Positions 23,921 to 35,246 are shown, counted from the stretch's first letter. The stretch: DNA of 64,000 bases from Selaginella tamariscina (GCA_003024785.1 PUQB01000276.1:62001-126000), one strand, 5' to 3'. A program made the numbers and translations. The notes: a model not told the origin generated them from the sequence alone.

Positions 23921-26652
23921 TATAAAAGTACCTTTGGAGAACGGAACACTGTTCCTGAAAGTGGCTCCAGTTCTCCAGAAATAAGTTTCAGTAGAGTAGA
24001 TTTTCCGATACCATTGTCACCGACAACTGCAAAGCTCCATTCAGAAGAGAGTTTCAAGGACACTCTACACGCGCACAAACGCACACGTATGGGTCTTGAA
24101 GGTTACCAGCCAGGCGACTGTCAAGATCTAGACCAAAGTTCAGGTTCTTAAATAAGATTGGACCACCCGGATATCCAAATGAAGCGTCGCTGTGAAAAAC
24201 ATTATAAAAACATATTAATACATCACGTAAACCTCCCAACGCTCAACACGGGAGTATTTGATAAGCATTATACATACAACGTAATAAGAGAGAAAAAGCA
24301 TGATGATACATTTATATACATGTATAAGAGAGAGATAACCTGAAGCTGATGATGGGTCCAGAGGGTCGATCATCAGGAGTCGGGAACTCAAACTTGTAGC
24401 TGAATACAAACACAAAGTCTGATTAATAAATGAGGATAAAGGAAATAGTAAAGACGTACTCTGGGTCGTTGACCACAGCATCCACATAGCCAATTCGATC
24501 CAAAGCCTGGTAAGTTCACAACTTAGATATGGAATGCGAAATTTAAAACCGGTACCTTTATCCTTGATTGAACTAGTGATGCCCGTTTAGCATTATATCT
24601 AAATTTGTCCACGAACGCCTACATAAAGCGTAAAACTCGTATCAAAATCAATACCAAAGACAGACCACTTATGTACATGTGTGTGGGTAACCCATATCAA
24701 TTAAGACGTTTTATATTACCTGGATATGAGCTCGAGTGCGTTCATTAGATTCATGTGCTTTTTGTTGATTTGAAAGACGTTCTGCCCTCGTCCTTTCAAA
24801 CGTATCATAATCTCCTTTATAGGTGGTCAACTTCTGTCCGTGCAGGTGCAGTATGTCCGTCACAACCTGCATATACAGTATATATATGTGTGTGTCTGTG
24901 TCTGTGTGTAGAGAAGGGGGTGTTGGTACCGCATTGAGGAAGTTTCTAGCGTGTGAAACCACAATAAGTGTCTTTGGCCATTTCAGAAGATAAGACTCTA
25001 GCCATAGGACTGCATGTAGGTCCAAGTGGTTCTGCAAGAAGAAACATAGTCAATAAAATATTAAGAAAAGAAATTCTTAAACCTATGCCATATATTTATC
25101 TTTTAACATATTACAATCAAAATATCATAACCAATTAAAGCAACAATAGTTACCGTTGGTTCATCGAGCAGCAGAAGGTCAGGCCGTATGAAAAGGGCTC
25201 GTGCCAAAGCGATCCGCATACGCCATCCTCCGGAGAATGTTTTTGTTTGCCGAGTTTGCATATCAGATGTGAAGCTGAGCCCCTGAATATTGCTCATAAC
25301 AATCAATAAATCAGTGATTATAAATGGTCGATTTAATATTGGCATATAATATGTACCTAGTTAATACTTACCGCAAGTATAGATGCAGCACGAGCTTCAG
25401 CCGCATCCGCATCTATTTGCTCCAATCTCTTGTATATTTGAGCAAGTCTCTCAGATGATGCGTCCTTGCCATCCGATACAGAATCAGTTTTGCTGTTTGT
25501 GGCTTTCTGCAACAACAAATGCACTTTCAATGAACAATTGTGTTTATACATTTAGCAAAAGCAACACTAACGAGTATGCAAAGTACAAAAGCTTACCTTC
25601 TGACCGACTAGACTTGCCTCTTCTTCAAGTAATCGCTTGCGTTCAATATCCGTGTTCAAGACACATTGTAGAACCGTCGTAGAGTCGCCAACAACCTCTT
25701 GCTCGACATGTAATATCTGGCAGCTCTTGGGTATTCCCTCAATAGCGTGCATTGCCATGTGTTTAAGCAATGTTGTCTTTCCAGTACCATTTCTCCCAAC
25801 AAGACCTGTGAGACAAATGTGCAAACCACGTGTGTAATATGAAACACTCAGAACAAACTCTGTCATACCGTATCTTCGACCATAAGCCAGGGTGACTGAG
25901 GCACTATTAATAAGCTCTCTTCCTCCCATTGAAATGCTGAAGTTCTCCATACGTATATCCTTCGATGCACTAGCCTCTCCGTCCATATTGTGATTGACGT
26001 ACATACCGGGCATGCCAGCTGTTGCTGTTTCTGCAGCTGCTAGATGAGCCTGATATTCCGCCTGTTCACATCACCATGATGAATAGAGTGTATAATCTAT
26101 ACGCAGATATACATTATGGACAATACGACTAACCAGTCTTTGACGTTCTTCTTTTTTTCTTCTTCGATCAAGCTTGGCCTGATCACGCTCGGATATCTGA
26201 GGAGCTCCGTCATCGACTTGAGCTGGTGTAGCATTTTCTGGAACGCGCAAGCCTTCGGACATGCGCACAGGCGCCGCAAGACTGCGTACTTCTTTCTGCT
26301 CAACCGCATTCCTCGATAACCGAATTTCTCTGCTAGCTTCCTACAAACCTGGAACAAAATCATTCTTTGCGATTTCTCTCAGAAAATAGAGATTTGGAGC
26401 TAGACTTCTCTCAAAACAGAGATTTGAGATAGATACCGATTTAGCCTCGGCGTCGTCTTCAACACAGTCAGCGTCTACAAGAAGCAGGCCGAGAGCTTCA
26501 TATGCATTCTCACCGGATTTGCCGAAATCAAAAGTGTCGTCTTGGAGCACATTGATGATGTAGTCTACGATGATCGAATCAACGTCTCCATCACGTACAC
26601 GCTTCCCTATCAGCGCCAGAACCTCCGCCTTCACACGCCCGTCTATCCCCAT
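22983..26652 (-). CDS. ABCF3: ABC transporter F family member 3 (GCN20-type), 18 exons
   Basis: Soluble ABC-ATPase of the GCN20/ABCF group, linked to translation and GCN2 signalling; it has two ATPase domains and no membrane domain. Exons, 5' to 3' on the minus strand: 26437-26652, 26134-26348, 25869-26061, 25597-25805, 25372-25506, 25154-25282, 24930-25031, 24720-24866, 24556-24618, 24460-24506, 24340-24399, 24107-24189, 23932-24026, 23769-23855, 23592-23679, 23397-23482, 23253-23315, 22983-23105. Visible motifs are Walker [14 protein letters not shown], signature FSGGWRMRI and Walker B LLLLDEPT in domain 1, and [22 protein letters not shown] (split by intron 15) and [10 protein letters not shown] in domain 2. 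It resembles Arabidopsis ABCF3 along its length. One base is missing in exon 2 near 26308 (GAGGAATGCGG), probably a sequence error. Its 3' third is duplicated twice to the left. Confidence 0.93.
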
Positions 26653-26748
26653 TTTGATGAACCCTAGACCTCTGCATTCTAGGGCTTTACATTTAATCGT
26701 TTTAGGGTTTAACTAAAAGCATATTACTCGAGATATCCATTACATACA
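26653..26748 (-). promoter_or_regulatory. Short UTP25-ABCF3 spacer with telo-box motifs
   Basis: Only 97 bp separate the UTP25 stop from the ABCF3 start, so the ABCF3 promoter must lie here or inside UTP25. The spacer has AACCCTAG at 26660-26667 and TTTAGGGTTTAA at 26701-26712 (AAACCCTAAA on the gene strand). This is the plant telo-box found near the start of many translation and ribosome genes. Confidence 0.55.
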
Positions 26749-26988
26749 TTAAAAGAACATCATGGTTTCCTTTGCTGTCAATAGCTTCTGTGTCCGAGAG
26801 CTTCCCACTATCCTTTCGAGCTACGATACAAACAGAACATCAAAATGAAAACACGCACACGCACACGTCTCTGATAACATACTTGAAGATTGTCAAATTT
26901 GGAATAGATTGCTGTACATGAAGGGTTCTGTCCACCTTCCAACATGTTGACTATCTGTGTCATCACAAATAAAAGTAGCATGAGTACT

Positions 26989-27021
<33 letters not shown>

Positions 27022-29148
27022 CCTCTGAATAGAAATTCGGTGATCTGGTAGTGAATAAAAATCAGTTCCCGGACGCCTCTTATCTGCCAATAGAGATACT
27101 TTTTCAGTATAAACTCATACACCATTAACTATAAGCAAATAGGCATGTAAATAAAAAGCATATAAACTACACACATCTGTTAAATTACTCACTTTATAAC
27201 GGTGGTAAAAGTGTGCGCGTTCTGTGTACAACATGATTCTTCTTTGTCCATGATAAAACCACGTTCGAGCTCGAGAAATATCGCTTGTTTTTGTATACCT
27301 GTTGTCTAAGTATTATTAACTACATACATACATACATACCAATAAACACACACACACGCGCGCGCGCGCGCATGCACAAAAAAAACTATATATATGTGCT
27401 TAAGAACGTACTCTCCAAGAAGGCAGAATGACGCACTCTCGGCCTTCAAGAAATTACGTAGCCGCACAAAATCAAAATACGATCTTACAAACAGCAAAAT
27501 CCCACCCTGTAAATAGCATTAACAATCAAGTAAAGTTGAAACATAATAGTACAAACCTGTAATGACTCCTTCATCCTTGGAAAGATCTGTACGGATGACA
27601 GTCAAAATCTCTCTCTCACGCATGCACGCACGCACGCGCACACACACACACAACCTGCTTCTTGAAAAACTCAAACCTTGCATCATCTACTTCGCTGATA
27701 GAATCGCACTGTAGACCTTCATATACCTGGATAAACTCTACTTAAATTAATAACATGAATATCATTATGATTAAGAAAGTATAATTACCTGCCGAACTTG
27801 CACAATGACGTTTGATAACACACCGTCATAACGGCAACATAACTTAATCTAAAATCTCCAAGTAAACATTAAAGATAAACCATTAGCTACAAATACTTAC
27901 TTTGCCTGAATGGTTTACACAAGTTCGAAGGAACATTGCGTTTATAGCTGTGCACGAAGAAAACCAAACGTGTATATAGAAGTGCTTACTATATTTATAT
28001 GTATATGTATACATATACTAATATAATATTATAGGATACCTGCATCAGGATATGACGATAGAAAAATAGTTTGACGAAAGTATCGTGCATGGCCATTTAA
28101 ATACCTTAAAAAGATTTAGACAAAGTTATTCAAAGCACAGGCACACGCACACGATTAGAAGGCGCTGCTTACCATTCTCGTATTCTCATGATATCCACAT
28201 CATGCTGCTGAGAGGGAAGCTTGTTCAAGTGCTCAAACACAGTAACAATGTGTGACCAATTCTGTGAAACACAGAAGTATTAACTACACACACACACACA
28301 CACACAACATTCGTTTTAATCAGCATACCTGCATGAGTATGACGTCTGCAAAATCTATGACCACGATCTCAATTGAAGATAAAAAGTCGACGTTTTTCTC
28401 CTTGTCAGCTTCGGCTTCTTCAATGCTCTGGGAAAAAGCCATATATCTATATTGTTTGATGAACTTCATAAATATAAGCTATACATACATACATACACAT
28501 ACAACCATAACTTACAGTCATTAAGCCAAGTGGTGATGCAAGAACAACGTCAGAAGATAAGAAATCGCTGTAAAGATGTATGCTCTTCCTAAACACAATC
28601 GTAAGATATTAGACACATAGCTTTTCTTTATTATATGTACGACGTACTTTGCAAATTTGATTCCAATTCTAAAATGATCGTCGTTGTTACCACCGAAAAG
28701 CTCTTGATGGTCTTGAGGTTTTGATGTGTTCTTCTCGTCCGGGTCATCATTTTCAATGCCAAAGTCATCCATAAAGCGTTGCTTATAATCAACAGTAGCC
28801 TGTTAAAAACCAATTCCAGACAGTCAGATCAATTTCCATATGTATACACTGTGTGTACCTTCTGTGATGGTGGAAGTAAATCCAGTAGACGCTTTACGAG
28901 CCTAAGTGCCATGCTCCTTATAGGCAGCAAGAAAAGAACCTAAAATACAATGATATATTAACTATATGACACACACACACACACAGACCTTCGGGCGAGT
29001 AAACCCTTGGTCCCGAGGAACTTCAAAAACAGACGCATTTGATTCTCGATTATGTAGCTTGTCATTATTCTTGGTGATCAAGTCTTTAGTTTTTAAGATA
29101 TGATTTATCTGCAACAGAAGACATACATAGATACTACATATATACATA

Positions 29149-29209
<61 letters not shown>

Positions 29210-29774
29210 TATATATATATATATATATATACACAGAGATAAATAGACTCATGTTTTCGTTCACTTACAGTGTGAAAGAGATAAGCATCCATGATCCATG
29301 ATGCACGTTTCTTCCAGCGAGGGACGCCTTTCTCGAATGTAAAACATCGGAATAACTGTTACCTGCAAAAAAGAGTTTTAGAAAAAGTAAAATATCTTTT
29401 ATGTCTGTGACACGTACACAGAAAACTTACATAATGCAAACAACTGGCATTGCTCTTCACTACGAAAATCTCCAAACTTGCCTCTCACAGCATTTTGCCA
29501 ATGCTTCCGGAGCCTCAATTTAATGCTATAGTTTGAAAGCTTACTCTCTGCCTGCAAATAGTAGTGATAGATAACAATATATATTGGGTCTATACTTACG
29601 TTTGGAAGTTTATGAGAGTTGGTAATCCACTTTGCCTTCTGGATTCCTAAAGCGGGAGTCTCCACCTTAAATTTGGCTTTAGCGCCGTCCAAAGAAGTTA
29701 TTTCCTCCGTGGTCAGAGTATGTTCCAAGTGGCGTTTAAAGTCACTAACAAATAAAAGGAATTATAAAACGAAT

Positions 29775-29824
<50 letters not shown>

Positions 29825-29989
29825 CTCTACAATATCCTCTTGAGTATCTTCATCATCCAGAGGTTCCTCTGTAGGAGGTTCATATCTTATAAGCTCGTCA
29901 TCACTTTCGTCTTCAGTTTGTTTCGTCTGGACATCTATATGTAATATGAACACTATAATTGTAACAGCATAATCTTATCAAGGGAATGT

Positions 29990-30027
<38 letters not shown>

Positions 30028-30186
30028 TAAGGGCAAACATAATAAAGGAAAAGAATACCGTATATATTTATATATGATATATTACCAGTTTCAGCATCAA
30101 TTCTGGAGATCTTAATTTGAGCGACTTTCTTTTGCTCTTGTTCTTTCTTCTCTTCTTTCCTTCTGCCAACAAGACAATAACGAATC

Positions 30187-30229
<43 letters not shown>

Positions 30230-30471
30230 GTATGTTTTATGCAGAGACACACACGTACATGTACACAAATGCATGTATCGGCGAAATGGGCATTTCCAAA
30301 ACAAAGATATTACCTATTCCCTTGAGTGGATTTCAACGATGCAATAAGTGTATCATATGCCGTGGATGGATCTACGGGGGTTGAGATCTCGCCATCTCTC
30401 TCCTCTGCATCCCCATTGGATATAGATCCATTAGCCGCATCTCTCTCTTCTCGCGGCCTCTTCCGCGCCAT
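26749..30471 (-). CDS. UTP25: UTP25 / digestive-organ-expansion-factor homologue, 22 exons
   Basis: Nucleolar DEAD-box-like component of the small-subunit processome, needed for 18S pre-rRNA processing. Exons on the minus strand: 30314-30471, 30086-30162, 29826-29934, 29600-29744, 29431-29551, 29269-29362, 28989-29108, 28859-28939, 28648-28799, 28516-28588, 28329-28427, 28173-28261, 28040-28104, 27901-27947, 27789-27848, 27655-27726, 27557-27586 (30 bp), 27412-27506, 27193-27298, 27023-27083, 26883-26954, 26749-26820. The N-terminus is Lys/Glu-rich ([10 protein letters not shown]). Diagnostic blocks are [27 protein letters not shown], a degenerate DEAD motif [41 protein letters not shown] and [16 protein letters not shown]. 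The exon at 27023-27083 lacks two bases in homopolymers (TTTT and CC). Most exons were too short to stand out as ORFs; the model rests on splice sites and homology. Confidence 0.9.
29151..29231. repeat. CT then TA microsatellite in a UTP25 intron
   Basis: A run of CT dinucleotides (29151-29197) passes straight into TA dinucleotides (to about 29231) inside the intron between exons 6 and 7. Confidence 0.95.
29779..29820. repeat. GA microsatellite in a UTP25 intron
   Basis: About 21 GA repeats fill the intron between exons 3 and 4, ending six bases from the donor of exon 3. Confidence 0.95.
29992..30024. repeat. TA microsatellite in a UTP25 intron
   Basis: A run of about 16 TA repeats in the intron between exons 2 and 3. 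Confidence 0.95.
30194..30228. repeat. GT microsatellite in a UTP25 intron
   Basis: A run of about 17 GT repeats in intron 1. Confidence 0.95.
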
Positions 30472-31019
30472 ACCTAAATTTTACCCTAAACCCTAAACCT
30501 CCATGATTTTAAATATGTAGTAATAATTATTTTGATCATGTCTTTCATAAAATATAATTAAATGAAGTCTCCTAGTTCAATTTTTAAATATAACAGATAT
30601 AACAGAGAATAACATTAAAGCAAACGATGACAAGAAAAAAAAAATATTTCATTTAGTAGTTTAAATCAACTTGGCATCTTCTTCTATATATATATATCTG
30701 TGTGTGTGTGTGTGTGGCTATATATAAATGCATGAAAATTATCTCTCTCGCATGCACACGTCTTTCCATCGTTTTCCAAATGTTAGACCCATACTTTTTT
30801 ATCTCTAGACTCACCGACGGACGGCTACTACGTGTTAGATAGAAAAACGATTACCCAAGTGTAAACATTAACAACAAACACATACGTGACAAGAAGAAAA
30901 TCTATTTCATATGTTATTTTACTCGACTTGGCAAGCACTCTGGAGCTTCTTCGTGCCAACTATCTCTCGTCACCCCACACAATATATACACATACATCAG
31001 ATAAGGACATGTTTCACCT
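30472..31019. promoter_or_regulatory. UTP25 upstream region with double telo-box
   Basis: TACCCTAAACCCTAAACC at 30482-30498 lies 11-27 bp upstream of the UTP25 ATG, giving two telo-box units. The rest up to the STOP1 stop codon is AT-rich, with a TA/TG microsatellite near 30685-30720. No further gene seen. Confidence 0.55.
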
Positions 31020-32249
31020 TCAAACAAGAATAATCAAATCACTGTTGTGTAGTAACACCACCCTACTGCCACTCCAATTCTGATCTAGAAACACCGGCTC
31101 CTCGACGCACACGGGAACAACAATCGGCTGTTTAGATACAGTTTTCTGATCACCGGGAGAGGAGACAAGCGGCCTGTGGCCAAAGAAGAGAGAGATATGA
31201 CCAAGTAGCTTATCCTTTCTGGTAAAGCTGGTCCCGCAAGAACACATCCACTTCTCTTGCCCACAGTGCTTCTCGTGTGTTCTCAGGTCTGCCACGACTG
31301 AGAACTTCTTGCTCCGGCACTTGCTGCATGTAAGCATCTTGGGGCAGTGAGACCTCCTGTAGTGGTTCTTCACACATAAAACAGTCTTCAGTGGTGTGAA
31401 CTTGGGATGAAGCTTGTGTCTCTTGCAGCCCATGAACGGGCACGAGTACCTCTTGCTCCTCCTCTTTTGTTGCTCATCCAGTTCCTGCTGTACTCTGGGT
31501 TTAGACAACGCTGCTGCAGTCTTATACTCGTCTCCATGACCCCTCATGTGCATTCTCAAGTTGGCATCCCTCTTGAACCCCTTACCACACACGTCACAGA
31601 AGTGCGTGTGCTCCGCCAGAATCTCCATTGAATCCAGCTCTATAAGATCGTACGTGCCTGGCGGGAGGGCATCTACCTCCTGTTCCTCTTCATACTCGGC
31701 TACCACTTTCTCCTCTGAAACTTCCTCCTTCAAGGCTCCGGACTGTACAGTTGCATTGTAGTTTGGCATGTCCAAATCAAAGTACGACATAAACTGTTCC
31801 TCGGTGAAGTTATCTTCTTCCATGAAGATTGAGATACCTAGCTGCGGCTCAGTGATGAAGTCGAGGGAGCCACTCATAAATTTATCCATGCTGCTCGCGC
31901 TTTCGTCTGTGCTGCTGTTGTTCAACACCCCATTGAGGAAATCTGAGCTGTTCTTCGAATCCAGATATGAATCAACCTGGTTATTGTCCAGCACCCCTTG
32001 CGCATCTTGCACCAACTGATCCACAAGCCTCTCGATTTCCGCTTGTTGCTCCAGGGTGTTGTCTGGTCTGGAAACAAGCCGCATCAGGACACTCGGCAGA
32101 TGGGTGATCTTCTGAATCAGTACCGATGTCTGTTGCTTCAGAGGTGAAGGGATAGATCTGGGCTCCGTCAGTATCTGCTTCTGCTCCTGTGTATTCATGT
32201 CTTCCATGGATGTTGGAGATTTGAGGATCTTCTCCTCTTGGCCATCCAT
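31020..32249 (-). CDS. STOP1: STOP1-like C2H2 zinc-finger transcription factor
   Basis: Nuclear zinc-finger factor of the SENSITIVE TO PROTON RHIZOTOXICITY 1 family, which in flowering plants activates acid- and aluminium-tolerance genes. One uninterrupted exon of about 409 codons if translation starts at MDGQEE (32249); an in-frame ATG at 32318 would add 23 hydrophobic residues that I consider unlikely. The N-terminal half is acidic with leucine-rich helices and an [17 protein letters not shown] patch. The C-terminal half has the family's four fingers: [60 protein letters not shown] and [20 protein letters not shown]. It is the only long gene here without a frame break. Confidence 0.93.
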   Translation of the reverse strand: MDGQEEKILKSPTSMEDMNTQEQKQILTEPRSIPSPLKQQTSVLIQKITHLPSVLMRLVSRPDNTLEQQAEIERLVDQLVQDAQGVLDNNQVDSYLDSKNSSDFLNGVLNNSSTDESASSMDKFMSGSLDFITEPQLGISIFMEEDNFTEEQFMSYFDLDMPNYNATVQSGALKEEVSEEKVVAEYEEEQEVDALPPGTYDLIELDSMEILAEHTHFCDVCGKGFKRDANLRMHMRGHGDEYKTAAALSKPRVQQELDEQQKRRSKRYSCPFMGCKRHKLHPKFTPLKTVLCVKNHYRRSHCPKMLTCSKCRSKKFSVVADLRTHEKHCGQEKWMCSCGTSFTRKDKLLGHISLFFGHRPLVSSPGDQKTVSKQPIVVPVCVEEPVFLDQNWSGSRVVLLHNSDLIILV

Positions 32250-32318
32250 AGCTTGTACTATTATTGACAAACGAAGGAAAATGACTGAATATTGAGATAT
32301 CAGTGTCACAGTCGCCAA

Positions 32319-33357
32319 AATGCGGCAAAAACTACTGAGTAATTAATGAGATGGAGAAATTATGCATCGGATGCACTATGCAAGGGTACTCACGGTGAGT
32401 ATGTGACGGCGTGGCTCCTGGAAAGTCCACTCCTGTGTTAATCTCACATTAGGGATTTTCAACACATAGGCTACTAACGACGGGGACGGAGAGGGCCTAT
32501 ATTTTATATTGTTTAGTTTTTTTTGAATTTACACACTTGCCGATGAGATGTGTGTGATGCCACTCGGCATGCGTGCGAGGACCAGATCAAATTTGAGGAC
32601 TTCAAGTGTAAATTTTATGCCGACTTTTGGTCCGTGTACACATATAATACGGACAGATTGTGTACTGTTAACATGAGTAATAATGTACGCAATATTAAAT
32701 TAAATTTTAATCTTATTTTAAATTCTAAAATTAAGCCAACTAATATTATTAATTTCTTATCATATGTTTAATATATTAAATTTTGGTATAATCTTTGTAC
32801 TTATTTTTGTATACCTTTTTAGAAATTTTATTATGGACAGAAAGATGACCTTTTTTGTGTGCGTCAACCCAACAATTCAAAAAGCATGTTTTCGTTACAC
32901 CAAGCTGTCCCATCAATTTTATTATAGTATATATATTCTAAAATTGTACGTATAATTTAGTATATGATTTATAGAATATTCTTTAAACTTACCTTAATAA
33001 TAGAGAAAAATTTTCAGTATAATACTTTCCCATTCAAAATTATTAATATTGACTTAATTTGCAATGTTAACCACCTCATACAAGTCATCAAAATGTTATT
33101 TTCATTAATTATAAGGATGCAAATGTAAATAAATTAAGAACCACAAAAGATTCACTTATTATACGTCCTGTATGGAAGAACCTTTATTCAAATATTTAAA
33201 GTAAATTAAATTAACTCCCAAACTAAATATTTATAAGTATTTTCATTAAAATTAAATTTATATTTATATATTTTAACTAAATAATACTTAAAAATAATAT
33301 TCCACAATAGATTGATTGACACGTTCCTTTCCATCATTCACTTCTTTTCACACGACA
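32319..33357. other. AT-rich intergenic region upstream of STOP1
   Basis: The first 200 bp should hold the STOP1 promoter and leader. From 32660 onward the sequence is very AT-rich, with no gene or clear repeat recognised. Confidence 0.55.
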
Positions 33358-33776
33358 GAGGCGGTTCACATGTGCCATCACCCTCACGTAAGGGTGAGGG
33401 TGAGGGTCACACGTGACCTATTTACCCTGGTGTTATTAATTTAAACTTAATAAATTTTATTTGTTAAAATAAAATAAATATAAATTAGAATTATAATCTT
33501 CTCATTTAGATTATATTTTTAATATAAAAGAAAATAAATTAAAAATCTTTACTATTTATATTAATATATTTTAAAAATCTTTATGTAAACTTATTATAAT
33601 GAGACACATGACAAGAAAATCATATTTTTACCCTTACAAAGGTGAGGGAATTTTATTATATCTAGGCTTATTTAGAATTTTGCTCTTGAGACATTAAAGA
33701 ATGTGAGGGTAAAATATCACATGTGGCCTTAAGGGTAAAAAGATTCATGAGGGTGAACGCACATGTGAACCGCCTC
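33358..33776. mobile_element. MITE-like element with ~35-bp terminal inverted repeats
   Basis: The left end begins GAGGCGGTTCACATGTGC (33358) and the right end is its reverse complement, GCACATGTGAACCGCCTC, ending at 33776. The similarity continues inward with a CACCCTCA block on both sides, giving inverted repeats of about 35 bp around an AT-rich, non-coding 350-bp core. GTGAGGG motifs recur near both ends. I found no convincing target-site duplication, so the superfamily is not assigned. Confidence 0.7.
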
Positions 33777-33922
33777 TTAACCCCACCTTTATGTATGGAA
33801 ATACAAATCCATAATATGTTCCCTAGGCATGTATAGATTTGTATGAAAATACTAAAAAAAAACCTATATGGATTTTGCATAGTAAATGGGAGCTAGATCA
33901 TCTTCATCATTTACAGAGTTAA

Positions 33923-34119
33923 TGTTAGAAACAACTACGTACAAATAGAGACCCCCACAAAACCACCCGACCTCCCTTGAGCTGTCTCTAGTCTCCACAC
34001 ACTGCTCTCCAAAAAGGCTTCCAATATTAATTCTTTTAGATTTAGGTATAGCTCTTTAGGAATATTCTAGCTTATACCTTCTAGGGAATATTCTTTGATT
34101 TGTTATATGGATCATAGCA
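33923..34119 (-). repeat. 3' LTR of the oldest Gypsy element
   Basis: Starts TGTTAGAAAC and ends ATAGCA. It pairs with 50446-50625, from which it differs by many substitutions and indels. Flanked on the left by GTTAA (33918-33922), which matches GTTAA at 50626-50630 after the other LTR. A polypurine tract (CTTGAGGACAAGGACT on the minus strand) lies just inside, at about 34120-34136. Confidence 0.85.
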
Positions 34120-34239
34120 AGTCCTTGTCCTCAAGGGCATTATAACTTACTTACTCAACTGGTCTTGTATCATTAGCCTTGTACAATCTACAAAGAATCT
34201 ACCCGGGATTCATTCCCTGTTAGTACTCTCTTTAATTGA

Positions 34240-34551
34240 CTAACATGGGTGCACCCTCACTCCTTTTGGCAGCCGTAGTCGATATGTCACCTTATTGATA
34301 CGCTCCAGAATCTCATAAGAACCTGAGTACTTAGGAGACAACTTATCATTGTGTCCCTTCCATAAGGCCACAACAGTGTTCCGCCTTACATGTGTGGCAA
34401 ATACCACTCGGAGATATACATAATCTCCCACCTGGAACTCTGAAGCTTCTATGCTCATTAACAAACTTGACTGAGTTGCTTGTAAGTTCTTTTTGCACAA
34501 ACTTTGAATTTTTCCAAGTTCAACACTCAAATCTTTAGTTTCCTCATCCAT
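34240..34551 (-). pseudogene. Integrase C-terminal fragment of the oldest Gypsy element
   Basis: An open stretch of about 103 codons with FQVGDYVYLRV and LSPKYSGSYEILERINKVTYRLRLP, the GPF/Y-type integrase C-terminal module of Ty3/Gypsy elements. It is continuous in the parental element with sequence now beyond 47796, because the middle retrotransposon inserted just upstream. Confidence 0.8.
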
Positions 34552-34739
34552 GTTGCCTTAAGCTTTCTTACTTACTAAACCTAGCTCAAAAGCTGTCTTG
34601 GGATGCCGTCAAAACATAGCATAATATGGACTCATTCCAATGTTACTGTGTCCTTGGCAAACGAGTGACAAAGTCCATAGAGATACTGCCCCATCACTTG
34701 TCTAGAATAGGCAATGGTACTAATAACCCACCTGGTTTC

Positions 34740-35144
34740 TGTCACGACCGGATACAGGATACGAGTTACAGGATATGCCTATAGGATATTCCTACAGGAT
34801 ATGCCTGCAGGATATTCCTACAGGATATGCCTACGGGATATTCCTACAGGATATACTTACAGGATATTCCTATAGGATATGCCTATAGGATATACTATAG
34901 GATATGCCTAAAGGATAAGGGTCACTATTTTTAGCTCATGACCATATTAGACTCATGACCAGATTAGCTTGGAGTTGTGAGTATAAAAGCTCCGACCTAA
35001 TTGTTGTACAATTAGTTACTATCAACACCAGTCATTCTACGATCATTCTTGTCTTGTTCCTTGTTCTTGTCTTGTTCCTTGCTCTTGCCTTGTTTTGAGT
35101 CAAACCTTCTTGTTGTTATCTTGCTCTTAGGTCGTGGCTTGACA
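34740..35144 (+). repeat. 5' LTR of the middle Gypsy element
   Basis: 405 bp, starting TGTCACGACC and ending GGCTTGACA. Preceded by GTTTC (34735-34739), matching GTTTC at 47792-47796 after the 3' LTR. The first 180 bp are a tandem array of AGGATATGCCTAT/AGGATATTCCTAC units. TATAAAAG at 34982-34989 is the likely TATA box. Confidence 0.92.
34982..34989 (+). promoter_or_regulatory. Putative TATA box in the middle element's 5' LTR
   Basis: TATAAAAG about two fifths of the LTR length before its 3' end; the same motif is at 47645-47652 in the 3' LTR. The position fits an LTR U3/R promoter. Confidence 0.6.
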
Positions 35145-35246
35145 GTTTGATAGTAACTCCTTTCATAGCTTCCTGATTTCCTGTTACTTTTTTTCTTTAG
35201 CTTTCCTCCTTTGTTTTCCTTTTTTTTTTCCTTCTTTTCACGGATC

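Larger units (their letters stand above)
15553..24107. repeat. Tandem unit 3: RLK + Copia relic + ABCF3 3' half
   Basis: Third copy of the large repeat. Its right end at 24107 corresponds to the junctions at 7999 and 15552, but here the sequence continues without a break into ABCF3 exon 12. This is therefore the unit with the ancestral ABCF3 context, and the other two ABCF3 tails are derived duplicates. Confidence 0.85.

Noticed and set aside
30117..30384. Cys/Val-rich ORFs across the GT microsatellite
   Set aside because: Translation of a GT repeat in a UTP25 intron, low complexity only.
31407..32019. Plus-strand ORFs over STOP1
   Set aside because: They are antisense shadows of the zinc-finger gene with no recognisable protein features.
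33350..33785. Target-site duplication around the MITE-like element
   Set aside because: The bases outside the inverted repeats (CGACA on the left, TTAAC on the right) do not match, so no duplication is claimed.
35145..35165. Primer-binding site after the middle element's 5' LTR
   Set aside because: GTTTGATAGTAACTCC does not match the initiator tRNA-Met complement seen in the other two elements, and no other tRNA match was evident.
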